NCBI RefSeq assembly: GCF_946479755.1
Contig: NZ_CAMLHC010000028.1
Location: 1-64,000 of the forward strand
DNA from: an uncultured Chitinophaga sp.
Lineage (GTDB): Bacteria; Bacteroidota; Bacteroidia; Chitinophagales; Chitinophagaceae
Direction of reading: 5' to 3'
Length of the DNA: 64,000 bases
Shown here: piece after piece, positions 1 to 9,494 of the stretch
Layout: every line of letters starts with the position of its first letter
Position numbering within the stretch: the stretch's first letter is position 1
Program-made: the position numbers and the translations under genes
Notes under the pieces: generated by a model
What the model was told of the DNA's origin: nothing
The model's database searches: none
Seen by the model: the letters and a program-made list of their open reading frames with translations, nothing else

Positions 1-12
1 ATTTTACAATCC

Positions 13-37
13 TGGCCCGTTGTAAAGCAACGGGCCA
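13..37. terminator. hairpin downstream of sdhA
   Basis: A perfect 10-bp stem (TGGCCCGTTG with CAACGGGCCA, loop TAAAG) begins 6 nt past the sdhA stop codon on the minus strand. There is no long T-run, so it may be an intergenic processing or stability hairpin between sdhA and a downstream sdhB rather than a full terminator. Confidence 0.5.
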
Positions 38-43
38 ATACCC

Positions 44-2017
44 TTATTTATAGCTACGTTGCGTAGGTTTACATTCTACGAATTCCAGTGCTTCCTTGTG
101 CAGTTCAAACTGACCGGGGCCTTTGTATTCCCATGCTGCTACGTAGCTGAAGTTTGCGTCGTCACGTTGTGCTTCGCCGTCCGGAGTCTGGGACTCTTCG
201 CGGAAGTGGCCGCCGCAGGATTCGCGGCGTTCGAGGGCGTCGATGCACATCAGTTCGCCCAGTTCCAGGAAGTCAGCCACACGGCCGGCTTTCTCCAGTT
301 CGGGGTTGAATTCTTTTTCACTGCCCGGTACGCGAACCTCTTTCCAGAATTCGGCGCGCAGTGCTTTGATTTCTTCAATCGCTTCTTTCAGTCCTTTTTC
401 GTTACGGGCCATACCGCACTTGTCCCACATGATCTTACCGAGCTTTTTATGGAAGTGGTCTACAGACTTGCTTCCTTTGATGCCCATCAGTTTGGAGATG
501 GTTTCTTTCACCCTGTTTTCAGCTTCCGTGAAGGCCGGGTGGTCTACCGGGATAGCTTTGGTGCGGATTTCATCAGCGAGGTAGTTACCGAGGGTGTAAG
601 GGATCACGAAGTAGCCGTCGGCCAGGCCCTGCATCAGTGCGGAGGCGCCGAGGCGGTTAGCACCGTGGTCGGAGAAGTTGGCTTCGCCGAGGGAGTACAG
701 GCCGGGAACGGTGGTTTGCAGTTCGTAGTCTACCCACAGGCCGCCCATGGTATAGTGTACGGCAGGATAGATACGCATGGGTTGTTCGTAGGGGTTTTCG
801 CCGGTGATTTTGGCGTACATATCGAACAGGTTACCATATTTTTCTGCTACTACTTCTTTACCCAGTTTAATGATCTCAGCTTTAGGGAGATTGTTGAGCT
901 GGCGTTTACCGGCTTCGATGTTACCGTAACGTTCGATGGCTGCGGCGAAGTCGAGGAATACCGCCTGTTTGGAGGTACCTACGCCATAGCCGGCGTCGCA
1001 TCTTTCTTTGGCGGCGCGGGAGGCCACGTCGCGGGGAACGAGGTTACCGAAGGCAGGGTATCTTCTTTCCAGGTAGTAATCTCTTTCTTCTTCCGGGATA
1101 TCGCTGGCTTTGCGGGTATCGTTTTGTTTTTTGGGTACCCAGATACGGCCGTCGTTACGCAGTGATTCTGACATGAGGGTCAGTTTGGACTGGTGATCGC
1201 CGGAAACCGGGATACAGGTAGGGTGGATCTGTGTAAAGCAGGGGTTGGCGAAGTAAGCGCCGTTTTTAGTGGCTTTCCAGGCTGCAGTTACGTTAGAACC
1301 CATGGCGTTAGTGGACAGGAAGAACACGTTGCCGTAGCCGCCGCTGCAGATCAGTACTGCATGGCCGAAGTGGCGTTCCAGTTCACCGGTGATCAGATCG
1401 CGGGCGATGATGCCGCGGGCTTTGCCGTCGATCTTTACGATGTCCAGCATTTCGTGGCGGGAGTACATTTTCACGTTACCCAGTGCCACCTGGCGCTCCA
1501 GTGCGGAGTAAGCACCGAGCAGGAGCTGCTGACCGGTCTGACCGGCAGCGTAGAAAGTACGTTGTACCTGTGTACCGCCGAAAGAGCGGTTGCTCAGCAG
1601 GCCACCATATTCACGGGCAAAGGGAACACCCTGTGCCACGCATTGATCTATAATGTTGCCACTCACCTCCGCCAGGCGATGCACGTTGGCTTCGCGGGCG
1701 CGGTAGTCGCCACCTTTTACTGTATCATAGAACAGGCGGTACACGGAGTCACCGTCGTTCTGGTAGTTTTTGGCCGCATTGATACCACCCTGGGCAGCAA
1801 TACTGTGCGCGCGGCGCGGACTATCCTGAAAGCAGAATGCTTTAACCTTATACCCCAACTCACCTAATGAAGCCGCTGCTGAAGCGCCGGCCAAACCAGT
1901 ACCAATCACGATCACTTCGAGGCTGCGCTTGTTGGCAGGGTTTACCAGTTTACAATGTCCTTTATAGTCTTCCCATTTAGAATTTAACGGGCCGGCTGGA
2001 ATTTTTGCGTTCAACAT
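44..2017 (-). CDS. sdhA: succinate dehydrogenase / fumarate reductase flavoprotein subunit
   Basis: This is the catalytic FAD subunit of respiratory complex II, which oxidises succinate to fumarate on the cytoplasmic face of the membrane. The 657-residue protein has an N-terminal Rossmann motif ([19 protein letters not shown], about residues 37-55), the FAD-attachment region [15 protein letters not shown], the substrate loop HPTCIPVSG, and the C-terminal family motif [20 protein letters not shown]. At 657 residues it has the long form seen in Bacteroidota and epsilonproteobacterial B-type enzymes. It lies 19 nt downstream of sdhC, so the two are co-transcribed. The iron-sulphur gene sdhB is expected just beyond the left edge of the window. 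Confidence 0.97.
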   Translation of the reverse strand: MLNAKIPAGPLNSKWEDYKGHCKLVNPANKRSLEVIVIGTGLAGASAAASLGELGYKVKAFCFQDSPRRAHSIAAQGGINAAKNYQNDGDSVYRLFYDTVKGGDYRAREANVHRLAEVSGNIIDQCVAQGVPFAREYGGLLSNRSFGGTQVQRTFYAAGQTGQQLLLGAYSALERQVALGNVKMYSRHEMLDIVKIDGKARGIIARDLITGELERHFGHAVLICSGGYGNVFFLSTNAMGSNVTAAWKATKNGAYFANPCFTQIHPTCIPVSGDHQSKLTLMSESLRNDGRIWVPKKQNDTRKASDIPEEERDYYLERRYPAFGNLVPRDVASRAAKERCDAGYGVGTSKQAVFLDFAAAIERYGNIEAGKRQLNNLPKAEIIKLGKEVVAEKYGNLFDMYAKITGENPYEQPMRIYPAVHYTMGGLWVDYELQTTVPGLYSLGEANFSDHGANRLGASALMQGLADGYFVIPYTLGNYLADEIRTKAIPVDHPAFTEAENRVKETISKLMGIKGSKSVDHFHKKLGKIMWDKCGMARNEKGLKEAIEEIKALRAEFWKEVRVPGSEKEFNPELEKAGRVADFLELGELMCIDALERRESCGGHFREESQTPDGEAQRDDANFSYVAAWEYKGPGQFELHKEALEFVECKPTQRSYK

Positions 2018-2036
2018 ATATCCTTACTTTACAGAA

Positions 2037-2723
2037 TTATTTTTTTAAATAGATAACAATCGGGATCAGGGCAAAGCCAATAGGGATCAGGATACCGAAG
2101 ATCCATACGCCTACGAAATTGATCAAACCGTTGTATTTTTTGTGATTCAGACCGAAAGTCTGGAAGGCGCTCTTAAAACCGTGGATCAGGTGGAAAGAGA
2201 GACCGATCATGCCCACTACATAGAGGATAACGAGCCATACGTTCTGGAAGGTCTCATAGCTGAGGGCATAGAGGTCTTTCAGTGGTTCGTGGATGCCTTC
2301 GTAGGTACGGGTAGGCATTTCTGTGTAGTGAAACTTGCCCCAGAAATTGGCCAGGTGGATCACAATAAAGATAAGGAGGATGCTTCCCATGATGGCCATC
2401 TGACGGCTGAACCAGGAAGATGTCTGGTTACCCGGGTTGATGGCATATTTCACCGGACGGGCAGCCCTGTTGGAAAAAGTGAGCTTCAGCGCGATCAGTG
2501 CGTGGATGATGATCACCACTTTAAGGCCCCAGGCGATGAACTGAATCAGGCCGTTATGTCCCATGAACTGGGCATATGCGTTAAATGCCTTGCCTTCGTC
2601 GTTATACAGCAGCTGGAAGTTGCCCGCCAGATGCACAATAACAAAACTGCAAAGAAACAAACCGGTAGCACCTACCAATAACTTCTTACCGATAGATGTA
2701 TTAAAAAACTGTGACCACTTCAT
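2037..2723 (-). CDS. sdhC: succinate dehydrogenase cytochrome b subunit
   Basis: This is the membrane anchor of complex II, which passes electrons between the FeS subunit and the quinone pool. The 228-residue protein has five hydrophobic stretches, the first at about residues 14-32 (LLVGATGLFLCSFVIVHLAG), and well-spaced histidines (VHLAGN, IIHALIALKL, IHLANFWGKFHY, HLIHGFKSAFQ) suited to ligating two b hemes, as in the Wolinella-type single-subunit SdhC/FrdC. It is the first gene of the sdh operon, with a near-consensus Bacteroidota promoter immediately upstream. A separate sdhD is neither present nor needed for this type. Confidence 0.95.
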   Translation of the reverse strand: MKWSQFFNTSIGKKLLVGATGLFLCSFVIVHLAGNFQLLYNDEGKAFNAYAQFMGHNGLIQFIAWGLKVVIIIHALIALKLTFSNRAARPVKYAINPGNQTSSWFSRQMAIMGSILLIFIVIHLANFWGKFHYTEMPTRTYEGIHEPLKDLYALSYETFQNVWLVILYVVGMIGLSFHLIHGFKSAFQTFGLNHKKYNGLINFVGVWIFGILIPIGFALIPIVIYLKK

Positions 2724-2772
2724 AAGTAAAATTCTAAGCTTCCTTGTATAAAAAGTTGATTGAAATGTCGGG

Positions 2773-2803
2773 CAAATTTAGCGCAGGAAAAATAAAAACC
2801 AAA
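2773..2803 (-). promoter_or_regulatory. Bacteroidota-type promoter of sdhCA
   Basis: On the minus strand a -33 element TTTG (2800-2803) is followed, after 19 nt, by TAAATTTG (2773-2780), a perfect match to the TAnnTTTG -7 consensus. It lies 50-80 nt before the sdhC start. Confidence 0.6.
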
Positions 2804-2917
2804 TGATATTTATCAGGTTTTTAGGTACGTAAAAATAATTCATAATGCATAATTTTATTGAAAATCAATCAATTTATGCATATTATCTTTCATTTTGTAC
2901 TGAAAATATAATATAAA

Positions 2918-3481
2918 TTATTCCAAACGTTTTAGCATGATATTGTCTATCATATTATACAAATGCAGTGGTTGATATGTTCGCCATTTGTCGTCATCCA
3001 GCAGGTGGACGTAGTGGTGCAGGCGTGCTTTTTCGAACTCCTGCCTGGTTTGTTCAGGCATATTGAGGGCAACGATCCATCCGCCTTCGTCTTTGATATC
3101 ATCCCACCATTCTTCATAGTAACAGTCGTCAGAAGAGTGGAAATTCATCACATTTTCGGCGATAAGGATAAACTTGTAGATCCCTTCTGCGATGAGCACA
3201 TCGATGATTTCCCGTTTGAGGGTCATGATATCGTTGTCGATCGCATCGTTCCATTCTCCCAGCAGTTCTATGATGGCGAAGTTGTACTGGTAGTCGGCGA
3301 AGAGGATTTTCAGGTACAGGTTGCGGGACCCGAAGTCGTCCCACTGCGGGTGAACATAATAGTTGTAGACCGTATTGGAGTATTCAAATTCACTGTATTC
3401 CCTCCCGTAGAAGGGCGATAGTTCGTCTTCCTCAGCGGCGTACAGGTGCCTCCAGTTATAATATGGTTCGATTGTATGCAT
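2918..3481 (-). CDS. hypothetical protein, third gene of the murQ operon
   Basis: I do not recognise this 187-residue protein. It is acidic and rich in Tyr, Trp and Asp, with no signal peptide or membrane segment, so it is probably cytoplasmic. A hydrophobic core stretch (EIIDVLIAEGIYKFILIAENVMNF, about residues 91-114, helix then strand) suggests a single alpha/beta domain. It starts 32 nt after the murQ stop on the same strand, which places it in the same transcript as the sugar kinase and murQ. That position hints at a link to cell wall sugar recycling, but nothing in the sequence shows it. Confidence 0.75.
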   Translation of the reverse strand: MHTIEPYYNWRHLYAAEEDELSPFYGREYSEFEYSNTVYNYYVHPQWDDFGSRNLYLKILFADYQYNFAIIELLGEWNDAIDNDIMTLKREIIDVLIAEGIYKFILIAENVMNFHSSDDCYYEEWWDDIKDEGGWIVALNMPEQTRQEFEKARLHHYVHLLDDDKWRTYQPLHLYNMIDNIMLKRLE

Positions 3482-3513
3482 GCGTAGTTTCCGGCTACAA
3501 ATGTCAGATTAAA

Positions 3514-4332
3514 TCAGGCTTTGGCAAAATCGTCCATCGCCTTTTTCACGCTGCCGGCTTTCAGCAGCAGCTGCTGTGCCTGTTCGTAATCGGTGATAGA
3601 CAGTTTCTCCATCAGCATTTTCACGCCTCTGTCCACCAATTTTTCGTTGCTCAGCTGCATGTTTACCATTTTGTTATCTTCTACCCTGCCCAACTGGATC
3701 ATAACTGCAGTAGACACCATATTGAGCACCAGTTTCTGTGCGGTACCGCTTTTCATGCGGGTGCTGCCGGTCACGAACTCCGGACCTACCACTACTTCCA
3801 CCGGGAAATCAGCGGCAGCGGACACGGGAGAATCGGGGTTGCAGCTGATGCTGCCGGTAATGATACCGTTGCTGCGGCATTTATCGAGCGCACCGATCAC
3901 ATAGGGCGTAGTACCGCTGGCAGCGATGCCTACCACCACATCTTTATCGGTGATATTGAATTCCTGTAAGTCTTTCCATCCCTGTTCACGGTCATCTTCG
4001 GCAAACTCCACGGCTTTGCGGATGGCAGCGTCGCCACCGGCGATCAGGCCAATGACCAGTCCCTGCGGTACGCCGAAGGTAGGCGGGCATTCGGAGGCAT
4101 CCACGATGCCGAGGCGGCCGCTGGTACCGGCGCCGATATAAAACAAACGTCCGCCCGCCAGCATTTTGTCTGCGATGGCTGCCACGAGTTTTTCAATCTG
4201 TGGGATGGATTTTTCCACGGCCACGGGAACTGACCGGTCTTCGTTATTGATGTTGGTCAATAATTCCGTCAGGCTCATCTTCTCGAGGTGACGATAATTT
4301 GAAGTCTGTTCAGTTACTTTTACAAATGCCAT
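3514..4332 (-). CDS. murQ: N-acetylmuramic acid 6-phosphate etherase
   Basis: MurQ cleaves the lactyl ether of MurNAc-6-phosphate to give GlcNAc-6-phosphate and lactate, a cytoplasmic step of peptidoglycan recycling. The 272-residue protein carries the SIS sugar-phosphate domain (RLFYIGAGTSGRLGIVDASE, with the catalytic glutamate in DASECPPTFG) and the family block GSTRMKSGTAQKLVLNMVST. I chose the start at MAFVKVTEQ. An in-frame ATG 99 nt further upstream would add a Cys-rich tail unlike the family and would overlap the kinase gene. From the chosen start, the gap to the upstream kinase is 22 nt. Confidence 0.95.
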   Translation of the reverse strand: MAFVKVTEQTSNYRHLEKMSLTELLTNINNEDRSVPVAVEKSIPQIEKLVAAIADKMLAGGRLFYIGAGTSGRLGIVDASECPPTFGVPQGLVIGLIAGGDAAIRKAVEFAEDDREQGWKDLQEFNITDKDVVVGIAASGTTPYVIGALDKCRSNGIITGSISCNPDSPVSAAADFPVEVVVGPEFVTGSTRMKSGTAQKLVLNMVSTAVMIQLGRVEDNKMVNMQLSNEKLVDRGVKMLMEKLSITDYEQAQQLLLKAGSVKKAMDDFAKA

Positions 4333-4354
4333 ATATGATCTGTTGTAGAATTGA

Positions 4355-5206
4355 TTAACGATGGTGATATTCAATGAGCCCTTCCATAGGCGTGCGCAGG
4401 ATTTTACCGAGCGGCAGTTCATACAGTTCACACAACTCTTTCAGGATATCCTGGAAATGCCAGGCGATGCCGCCGGTAAAGTGCAGGGAGGTGGTCCAGC
4501 TCTCCCGGTATTTATACAGATGGTTGAAGAAAAAGTCGTTCAGGCCGTCTTCCAGGATATTTTCAATCAGGAAGTGCCCCCTGTTTTCGGAGAGGAACGT
4601 GGAATACGTTGACAGGTAACGGTTAGCCAGTGGCTTACGGTACACGTTTTCGAGGATCTCGTCTTTATTGGTATTATACTTCTGGTCGAAACGGGCCATC
4701 AGTTCTTCATCGAAGGTATTGTACAGATAGTACTGCAGCACTTTCCTGCCGAGGTACGCGCCGCTGCCCTCGTCGCCCAGGATATAGCCCAGGCCCGGAT
4801 TGTTTTTGACGATGGTGTTGCCATCAAAATAGCAGGAGTTGGAACCGGTACCCAGGATACTGGCGATGCCCGGCGTGCGGCCGCACAAGGCGCGGGCAGC
4901 TCCCATCAGGTCGTGGTTCACATCTACCACGGCAGCAGGCCAGACAGCCTTCAGGCAGTCGGTCACCAGCTGTGTGTTCTTCTGCTGGGCAAGACCGGTA
5001 CCATAAAAATAGACCTCGTCTACCGCCGTACCCGCCGGCAGCTGGGGGATCAGCTCCACCTCCATGATCTGCCGGATCTGTTCCGCCGTCTGAAAATACG
5101 GGCTTACGCCCTGCGTATGATAGATCCCGGGCTCGTGGTTTCCCAGCAAGGCCCATTCCGTCTTTGTAGATCCGCTGTCAGCGATCAGCTTTGTTCTTGC
5201 AGCCAT
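4355..5206 (-). CDS. BadF/BadG-type sugar kinase, probable MurNAc or GlcNAc kinase (MurK-like)
   Basis: This 283-residue ASKHA-fold kinase opens with the phosphate-binding motif LIADSGSTKTEWALLG. It also has GIASILGTGSNSCYFDG and GYILGDEGSGAYLGRK, typical of the BadF/BadG/BcrA/BcrD ATPase family that includes GlcNAc kinases. It is 22 nt upstream of murQ in the same operon. In Tannerella, another member of the Bacteroidota, a kinase of this family (MurK) phosphorylates free MurNAc, and its gene sits beside murQ, so MurNAc kinase is the best guess here. Substrate choice between MurNAc and GlcNAc cannot be read from the sequence alone. Confidence 0.85.
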   Translation of the reverse strand: MAARTKLIADSGSTKTEWALLGNHEPGIYHTQGVSPYFQTAEQIRQIMEVELIPQLPAGTAVDEVYFYGTGLAQQKNTQLVTDCLKAVWPAAVVDVNHDLMGAARALCGRTPGIASILGTGSNSCYFDGNTIVKNNPGLGYILGDEGSGAYLGRKVLQYYLYNTFDEELMARFDQKYNTNKDEILENVYRKPLANRYLSTYSTFLSENRGHFLIENILEDGLNDFFFNHLYKYRESWTTSLHFTGGIAWHFQDILKELCELYELPLGKILRTPMEGLIEYHHR

Positions 5207-5414
5207 CCTGTAATTTATGAAATTAAAGAATCGTAAGCGTTTGCTCCTGATTTATGCTATTTTTGTCACAATTTAAACAAAAGGGTTTCATAAAAACAAA
5301 TGCCACCCCCGAGTTTAAGCTATGATGATGCATGCACGCAGCAGATTTCCTTCCGCCTGCGGCTTATATTACATGGTTAGATTGGTCATAAATTAGCGGG
5401 ATAATAATCAAATT

Positions 5415-7016
5415 ATGTCAAACAGGAAGCTGAATGTTTTTTTACCTCTTCTCTTTGCGGTAGTACTGGCCATCGGGATGTTCCTCGGCCATAAAATGCC
5501 CGGGTCCAACACAGGCGGTACCACCGTCTTCTTCACCAAACCCACCCGGGGACCGTTACAGGAAGTAATGGACCTTATCAAAACAAAATATGTAGATACA
5601 CTGGATGCCGATAAAGTACAACAGGAAGCCATCGAAGGACTGCTGAGCCACCTCGATCCGCACTCTATCTATATTCCCCCTTCCGCGCTGCAGGCAGTCA
5701 ACGAAGATATGGAAGGTAATTTTCAGGGCATCGGCGTAGAGTTCAATATCACTGCCGACACCGTAAATGTAATATCCGTACTGAGCGGCGGCCCTTCAGA
5801 AGCGGCCGGCGTACAAACCGGCGATAAGATCCTCAAGGTCAACGACAGCCTGGTGGCCGGCAACGGTATCACTCCCGATAAAATCCGTAAATTGCTGCGC
5901 GGCCCTGCAGGCTCCCTGGTGAACACTACCCTGCTGCGCCAGCAGAAACAGATACAGGTGCCTATTAAAAGAGGCGTTATTCCCATCTACAGCCTCGACG
6001 CCAGCTACATGGCTGCTCCCGGTATCGGTTATATAAAAATCAACAAGTTTTCCGCCACCACTTTCGACGAGTTCCTGAAAGCCATGCGTAAACTGCAACA
6101 GCAGGGCATGGAAAAACTGATCATCGACGTACGCCAGAACCCTGGCGGGTTCATGGACGCAGCTATCCGCATCGCCGATGAACTGCTGGCCGACAACAAA
6201 CTGGTGGTATATACCAAAGGGAAAGACTATCCCCGCACCGACTACAAAACCAAACGCCCCGGCATGTTCGAACGTGGTGCACTGGCCATCCTCACCGATG
6301 AAGGCTCCGCCTCCGCCAGTGAAATCCTCGCCGGCGCCATCCAGGACTGGGACCGCGGCGCCGTTATTGGCCGCCGTACCTTCGGTAAAGGCCTCGTACA
6401 GGAACAATACGATCTGGACAACGGCGGCGCCCTCCGCCTCACCGTGGCCCGGTACTATATCCCCTCCGGCAGAAGCATCCAGAAGCCATATGGCAACGGT
6501 ACCTCCTATGACGACGATATCATGGAACGCTACCACCACGGGGAACTGGTCAACAAAGACAGCATCAAAATCACCGATACCGTTCCCTACAAGACAGCAG
6601 CCGGACGCCGTGTATACGGCGGCGGCGGTATCACCCCGGACATCTTCGTTCCGTTCGATACCTCCCGCTACTCCCGTGCGCTAACGGCCATCTATACACG
6701 TAACACGCTGAGCAACTTCGCTTATCAGTACTACACCAGCAACAAAGAAGCCTTCAAACAATACAAGGACGCGGAAGATTTCACGAAAAACTTCCAGACC
6801 ACTCCTGCCCTGTTTGAAGCATTCAAAGCCTACGCACAGAAAGACAGCGTACCCGGTCTGCAGCAGCTCAGCGCTCATGACGACACGGAAATCAGGACCC
6901 GCCTGAAAGCCATGCTGGCCCGCCAGCTGTACCGCACGGAAGGGTTCTACGAAACCATCAACGCTACCGATCCTGTAGTGAAGAAAGCACTGGAAGAACT
7001 GAGCAAACAGAAATAA
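5415..7016 (+). CDS. S41 family C-terminal processing peptidase (CtpA-like)
   Basis: A serine protease of the periplasm that cuts substrates near their C-terminus. The 533-residue protein has an N-terminal membrane anchor or signal (FLPLLFAVVLAIGMFLGHKM, about residues 9-28), a helical region up to about residue 90, a PDZ domain (about 95-180, GIGVEFNITADTVNVISVLS), and the protease core. The catalytic pair is visible as S300 in DEGSASASEILAGA and K325 in RRTFGKGLVQEQ, spaced 25 residues as in the family. A C-terminal extension of about 120 residues follows the core. It is convergent with a second, larger protease of the same clan. Confidence 0.93.
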   Translation: MSNRKLNVFLPLLFAVVLAIGMFLGHKMPGSNTGGTTVFFTKPTRGPLQEVMDLIKTKYVDTLDADKVQQEAIEGLLSHLDPHSIYIPPSALQAVNEDMEGNFQGIGVEFNITADTVNVISVLSGGPSEAAGVQTGDKILKVNDSLVAGNGITPDKIRKLLRGPAGSLVNTTLLRQQKQIQVPIKRGVIPIYSLDASYMAAPGIGYIKINKFSATTFDEFLKAMRKLQQQGMEKLIIDVRQNPGGFMDAAIRIADELLADNKLVVYTKGKDYPRTDYKTKRPGMFERGALAILTDEGSASASEILAGAIQDWDRGAVIGRRTFGKGLVQEQYDLDNGGALRLTVARYYIPSGRSIQKPYGNGTSYDDDIMERYHHGELVNKDSIKITDTVPYKTAAGRRVYGGGGITPDIFVPFDTSRYSRALTAIYTRNTLSNFAYQYYTSNKEAFKQYKDAEDFTKNFQTTPALFEAFKAYAQKDSVPGLQQLSAHDDTEIRTRLKAMLARQLYRTEGFYETINATDPVVKKALEELSKQK

Positions 7017-7031
7017 CCAACAGCATTGCAT

Positions 7032-7079
7032 AAAAGCGAATCGCCCATTGATACAGTATCAATGGGCGATTCGCTTTTT
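7032..7079. terminator. bidirectional terminator between two S41 peptidases
   Basis: A perfect 22-bp stem (7032-7053 with 7057-7078, loop CAG) begins with AAAA and ends with TTTT, so it can stop transcription from both convergent genes. Confidence 0.9.
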
Positions 7080-7108
7080 ATATATTCTCTTTTTAACTGG
7101 TTGCCAGC

Positions 7109-9232
7109 TTAGCGGTTCGGCTTGCGTTCCATCTTCGGCAGTGACATGGCAATCAGATCGTTCATCACATTCACGGCTTCATCCAGGTAGATGTCTTTGG
7201 TCCTTACCTTGATCCAGTCCTTGTTACGGGCGATCTTGGAGGAGTCGTTACCGAGTTTTTCCATGTCTGATTTAATGTTCACGATGCTCAGTTCTTTCAC
7301 CTTATCGTTTACAGCGTCATACTTTTTCAGAGCGGCGCTGTTGCTTTTCTGTTCAGACTTAAAGGTCTGCAGGTTCAGTGAATAGGTCTCCTGCTTTTCC
7401 AGTTTTTTCAGCGTGTTCAGGTTTTCGTTGAGCAGTTTGAAAGCCTGGCTGTTAGCCATTCTTTTCTCGCTGTTCTTTTTCAGCGCTTCTGTCGGCACCG
7501 GGTTGATCCACGGTGTAAGGGCTGCGCGGGGAATTTCATCCCATGCCAGCGCGTCGCTGTCTTTACGTTCTGCCACATCATAATATGGGTCTGGCAGTAC
7601 TACATCGGAAGCTACGCCTTTCAGCTGGGTGGAGCCGCCGTTGGCCCGGTAGAATTTCTGCTGGGTCAGTTTCAGCGCGCCGAGGCTGCCGCCGTCTTTT
7701 ACCGGGTAGAAATCGTCGAGGTTGAACAGGCGTTGCACCGTACCCTTACCGAAGGTTTGTCCGCTACCGATGATCACGGCGCGTTTATAGTCCTGCATGG
7801 CAGCGGCCATGATTTCAGAAGCAGAGGCGCTGTATTCGTTGACCATGATGGCCAGCGGGCCGTCGTATTGTACGTTTTTATCGCGGTCGCGCAGTACCAC
7901 TGCGTCACCGCCCCTGGAGCGTACCTGTACCACAGGGCCTTCCGGAATGAAGAGGCCGGCCATCTGTACTACGTCCTGGAGGGAGCCGCCGCCGTTGAAG
8001 CGCAGATCGAGGATGATACCTTCTACCTTTTCGGCTTTCAGTTTGGCCACTTCTTTGGCTACGTCTTCTGCGCTGCGGGCGCCGTTGCGGTCATTGAAGT
8101 CGGCATAGAATTCCGGCAGGTAGATATAGCCGATTTTATGCTGGCCATTGATGATGGCGGATTTCGCAAAGGTCTCTTCTGTTACGATCTCATCGCGGAC
8201 GATGGTAATGTCTTTGATGGTGCCGTCCACACTTTTCACGGTGAGTTTCACCGGGGTGCCTTTTTTACCACGGATCAGTTTCACGGCGTCTTCTACGGGG
8301 TAGCCGGTGATGTCCACTGGTTCGGCGTTGCCCTGTGCCACTTTCTGGATCACGTCATTCGCTTTGAGCTGGCCTTGTTTCCAGCTGGGGCTACCGGTAA
8401 CGATGCTGATCACCTTTATGCGGTCACCTTCTTCTTTCAGCTGTGCGCCGATACCGAAGAATTTACCGGCCATCTGTTCTTCGAATGCACGTTTCTCATC
8501 CGGCGGGAAGTAGTCGGTATGCGGGTCCATCGTGGTAGTGATGGCATTCACATATAAGTTGAAGCGATCGTTGTCGTTTTGCCTGTTTTTCAGGCGCTCG
8601 AAGTAGCGGTCGTACAGCTGCTTTACTTTCACCCGGGCTTCGCTTTCCAGCTGGGCGTCAGTTTTGGATTTGGCGCTGTCGCCGTCTTTGGCTTTCTCTC
8701 TCAATTCCTGGAGGTCCGTCAGCTTTTCGAGCGTACGGTATTTCAGCACTTTACGCCAGGCTTCCTTCCGTGCGTTCTCATCGGACGGGTAGTCCAGCTT
8801 ATCGGGGTCGAGGGTCACTTTCTCGTCCACGGTAAAGTCGAACGGTTTGGAAAGCAGTTCGGGGTAAATGGCTGCCGCTTCTGCCACCCGCTGTTTGATG
8901 ATGGTGTTGATATTGCGGAAACACTCTACCGGCGCACCTTTCAATTCGTCGTCAATATGGGTGGCCAGCGGTTCCAGACGGGTAATGTCTGATTTAAGGA
9001 AAAATTTCTTTTCCACGTCCAGGCTGCGCACATATTTATTGAACACTTCTTTGGAGAAGGCGTCATCGATGGATTTGGGTTGGTAGTGCCCTTCCTTCAG
9101 CATCTGGCCTACCAGGTTCATGATGACTTCGTAACGGCCAGGGGGGTCGTCTGCATGGCCTAGCTTGTTAAAAGCCAACACACCGGCGGATATGCTGAGG
9201 AGCACAACCGGGATAATCACTTTCAGTCTCAT
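7109..9232 (-). CDS. prc: carboxy-terminal processing peptidase (Prc/Tsp type)
   Basis: A 707-residue periplasmic tail-specific protease. It has a signal peptide (MRLKVIIPVVLLSISAGVLA), a long N-terminal domain to about residue 230, a PDZ domain (about 235-330, GIGAQLKEEGDRIKVISIVTG), the S41 core with SASASEIMAAAMQDY and QTFGKGTVQRL (the Ser/Lys pair), and a C-terminal helical domain of about 150 residues like that of E. coli Prc. The order and length fit Prc rather than the shorter CtpA. A TATATTTG -7 element lies 33-40 nt upstream (9265-9272). Confidence 0.93.
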   Translation of the reverse strand: MRLKVIIPVVLLSISAGVLAFNKLGHADDPPGRYEVIMNLVGQMLKEGHYQPKSIDDAFSKEVFNKYVRSLDVEKKFFLKSDITRLEPLATHIDDELKGAPVECFRNINTIIKQRVAEAAAIYPELLSKPFDFTVDEKVTLDPDKLDYPSDENARKEAWRKVLKYRTLEKLTDLQELREKAKDGDSAKSKTDAQLESEARVKVKQLYDRYFERLKNRQNDNDRFNLYVNAITTTMDPHTDYFPPDEKRAFEEQMAGKFFGIGAQLKEEGDRIKVISIVTGSPSWKQGQLKANDVIQKVAQGNAEPVDITGYPVEDAVKLIRGKKGTPVKLTVKSVDGTIKDITIVRDEIVTEETFAKSAIINGQHKIGYIYLPEFYADFNDRNGARSAEDVAKEVAKLKAEKVEGIILDLRFNGGGSLQDVVQMAGLFIPEGPVVQVRSRGGDAVVLRDRDKNVQYDGPLAIMVNEYSASASEIMAAAMQDYKRAVIIGSGQTFGKGTVQRLFNLDDFYPVKDGGSLGALKLTQQKFYRANGGSTQLKGVASDVVLPDPYYDVAERKDSDALAWDEIPRAALTPWINPVPTEALKKNSEKRMANSQAFKLLNENLNTLKKLEKQETYSLNLQTFKSEQKSNSAALKKYDAVNDKVKELSIVNIKSDMEKLGNDSSKIARNKDWIKVRTKDIYLDEAVNVMNDLIAMSLPKMERKPNR

Positions 9233-9264
9233 ATGTATCTCTATTAACGTAAACGTTGTCTGAT

Positions 9265-9272
9265 CAAATATA
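9265..9272 (-). promoter_or_regulatory. -7 element of the prc promoter
   Basis: On the minus strand the site reads TATATTTG, a perfect TAnnTTTG match. No clear TTTG is present at the usual -33 distance. A small dyad AACGT-AA-ACGTT lies between it and the gene (9246-9257). Confidence 0.4.
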
Positions 9273-9427
9273 AAATAAAATCGTCCGTTGCCACTTGAAA
9301 TTATTTCCTTTTAACAAAAAATTGGGCCAAACGGTCGCGCCGCAGGAAGAAGGGGCCTGCAGAGGGTCCGCACAGCCGCGCAAAGGCCCGCCAGGGCCGG
9401 GAAAGGACACAACGGATTTTTTTAACA

Positions 9428-9463
9428 CGAAGGAGCGGAGGCCCTGGGACCTCCGCTCCTTCG
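9428..9463. terminator. GC-rich hairpin downstream of the sugar dehydrogenase gene
   Basis: A perfect 14-bp stem (CGAAGGAGCGGAGG at 9428-9441, its complement at 9450-9463, 8-nt loop) lies 30 nt past the stop of the sugar dehydrogenase gene. On the minus strand it is followed by A residues rather than T residues, so it does not look like a classic intrinsic terminator. The GC-rich stretch 9320-9420 between it and prc holds no convincing gene. Confidence 0.5.
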
Positions 9464-9494
9464 ACACAGGCGCTGCGATCATTTCGCGTTGCCG

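Noticed and set aside
59..1867. Long plus-strand open frames over sdhA
   Set aside because: They are shadows of sdhA: the opposite strand encodes a full-length, well-conserved enzyme, and the frames have Val/Phe-rich mirror composition.
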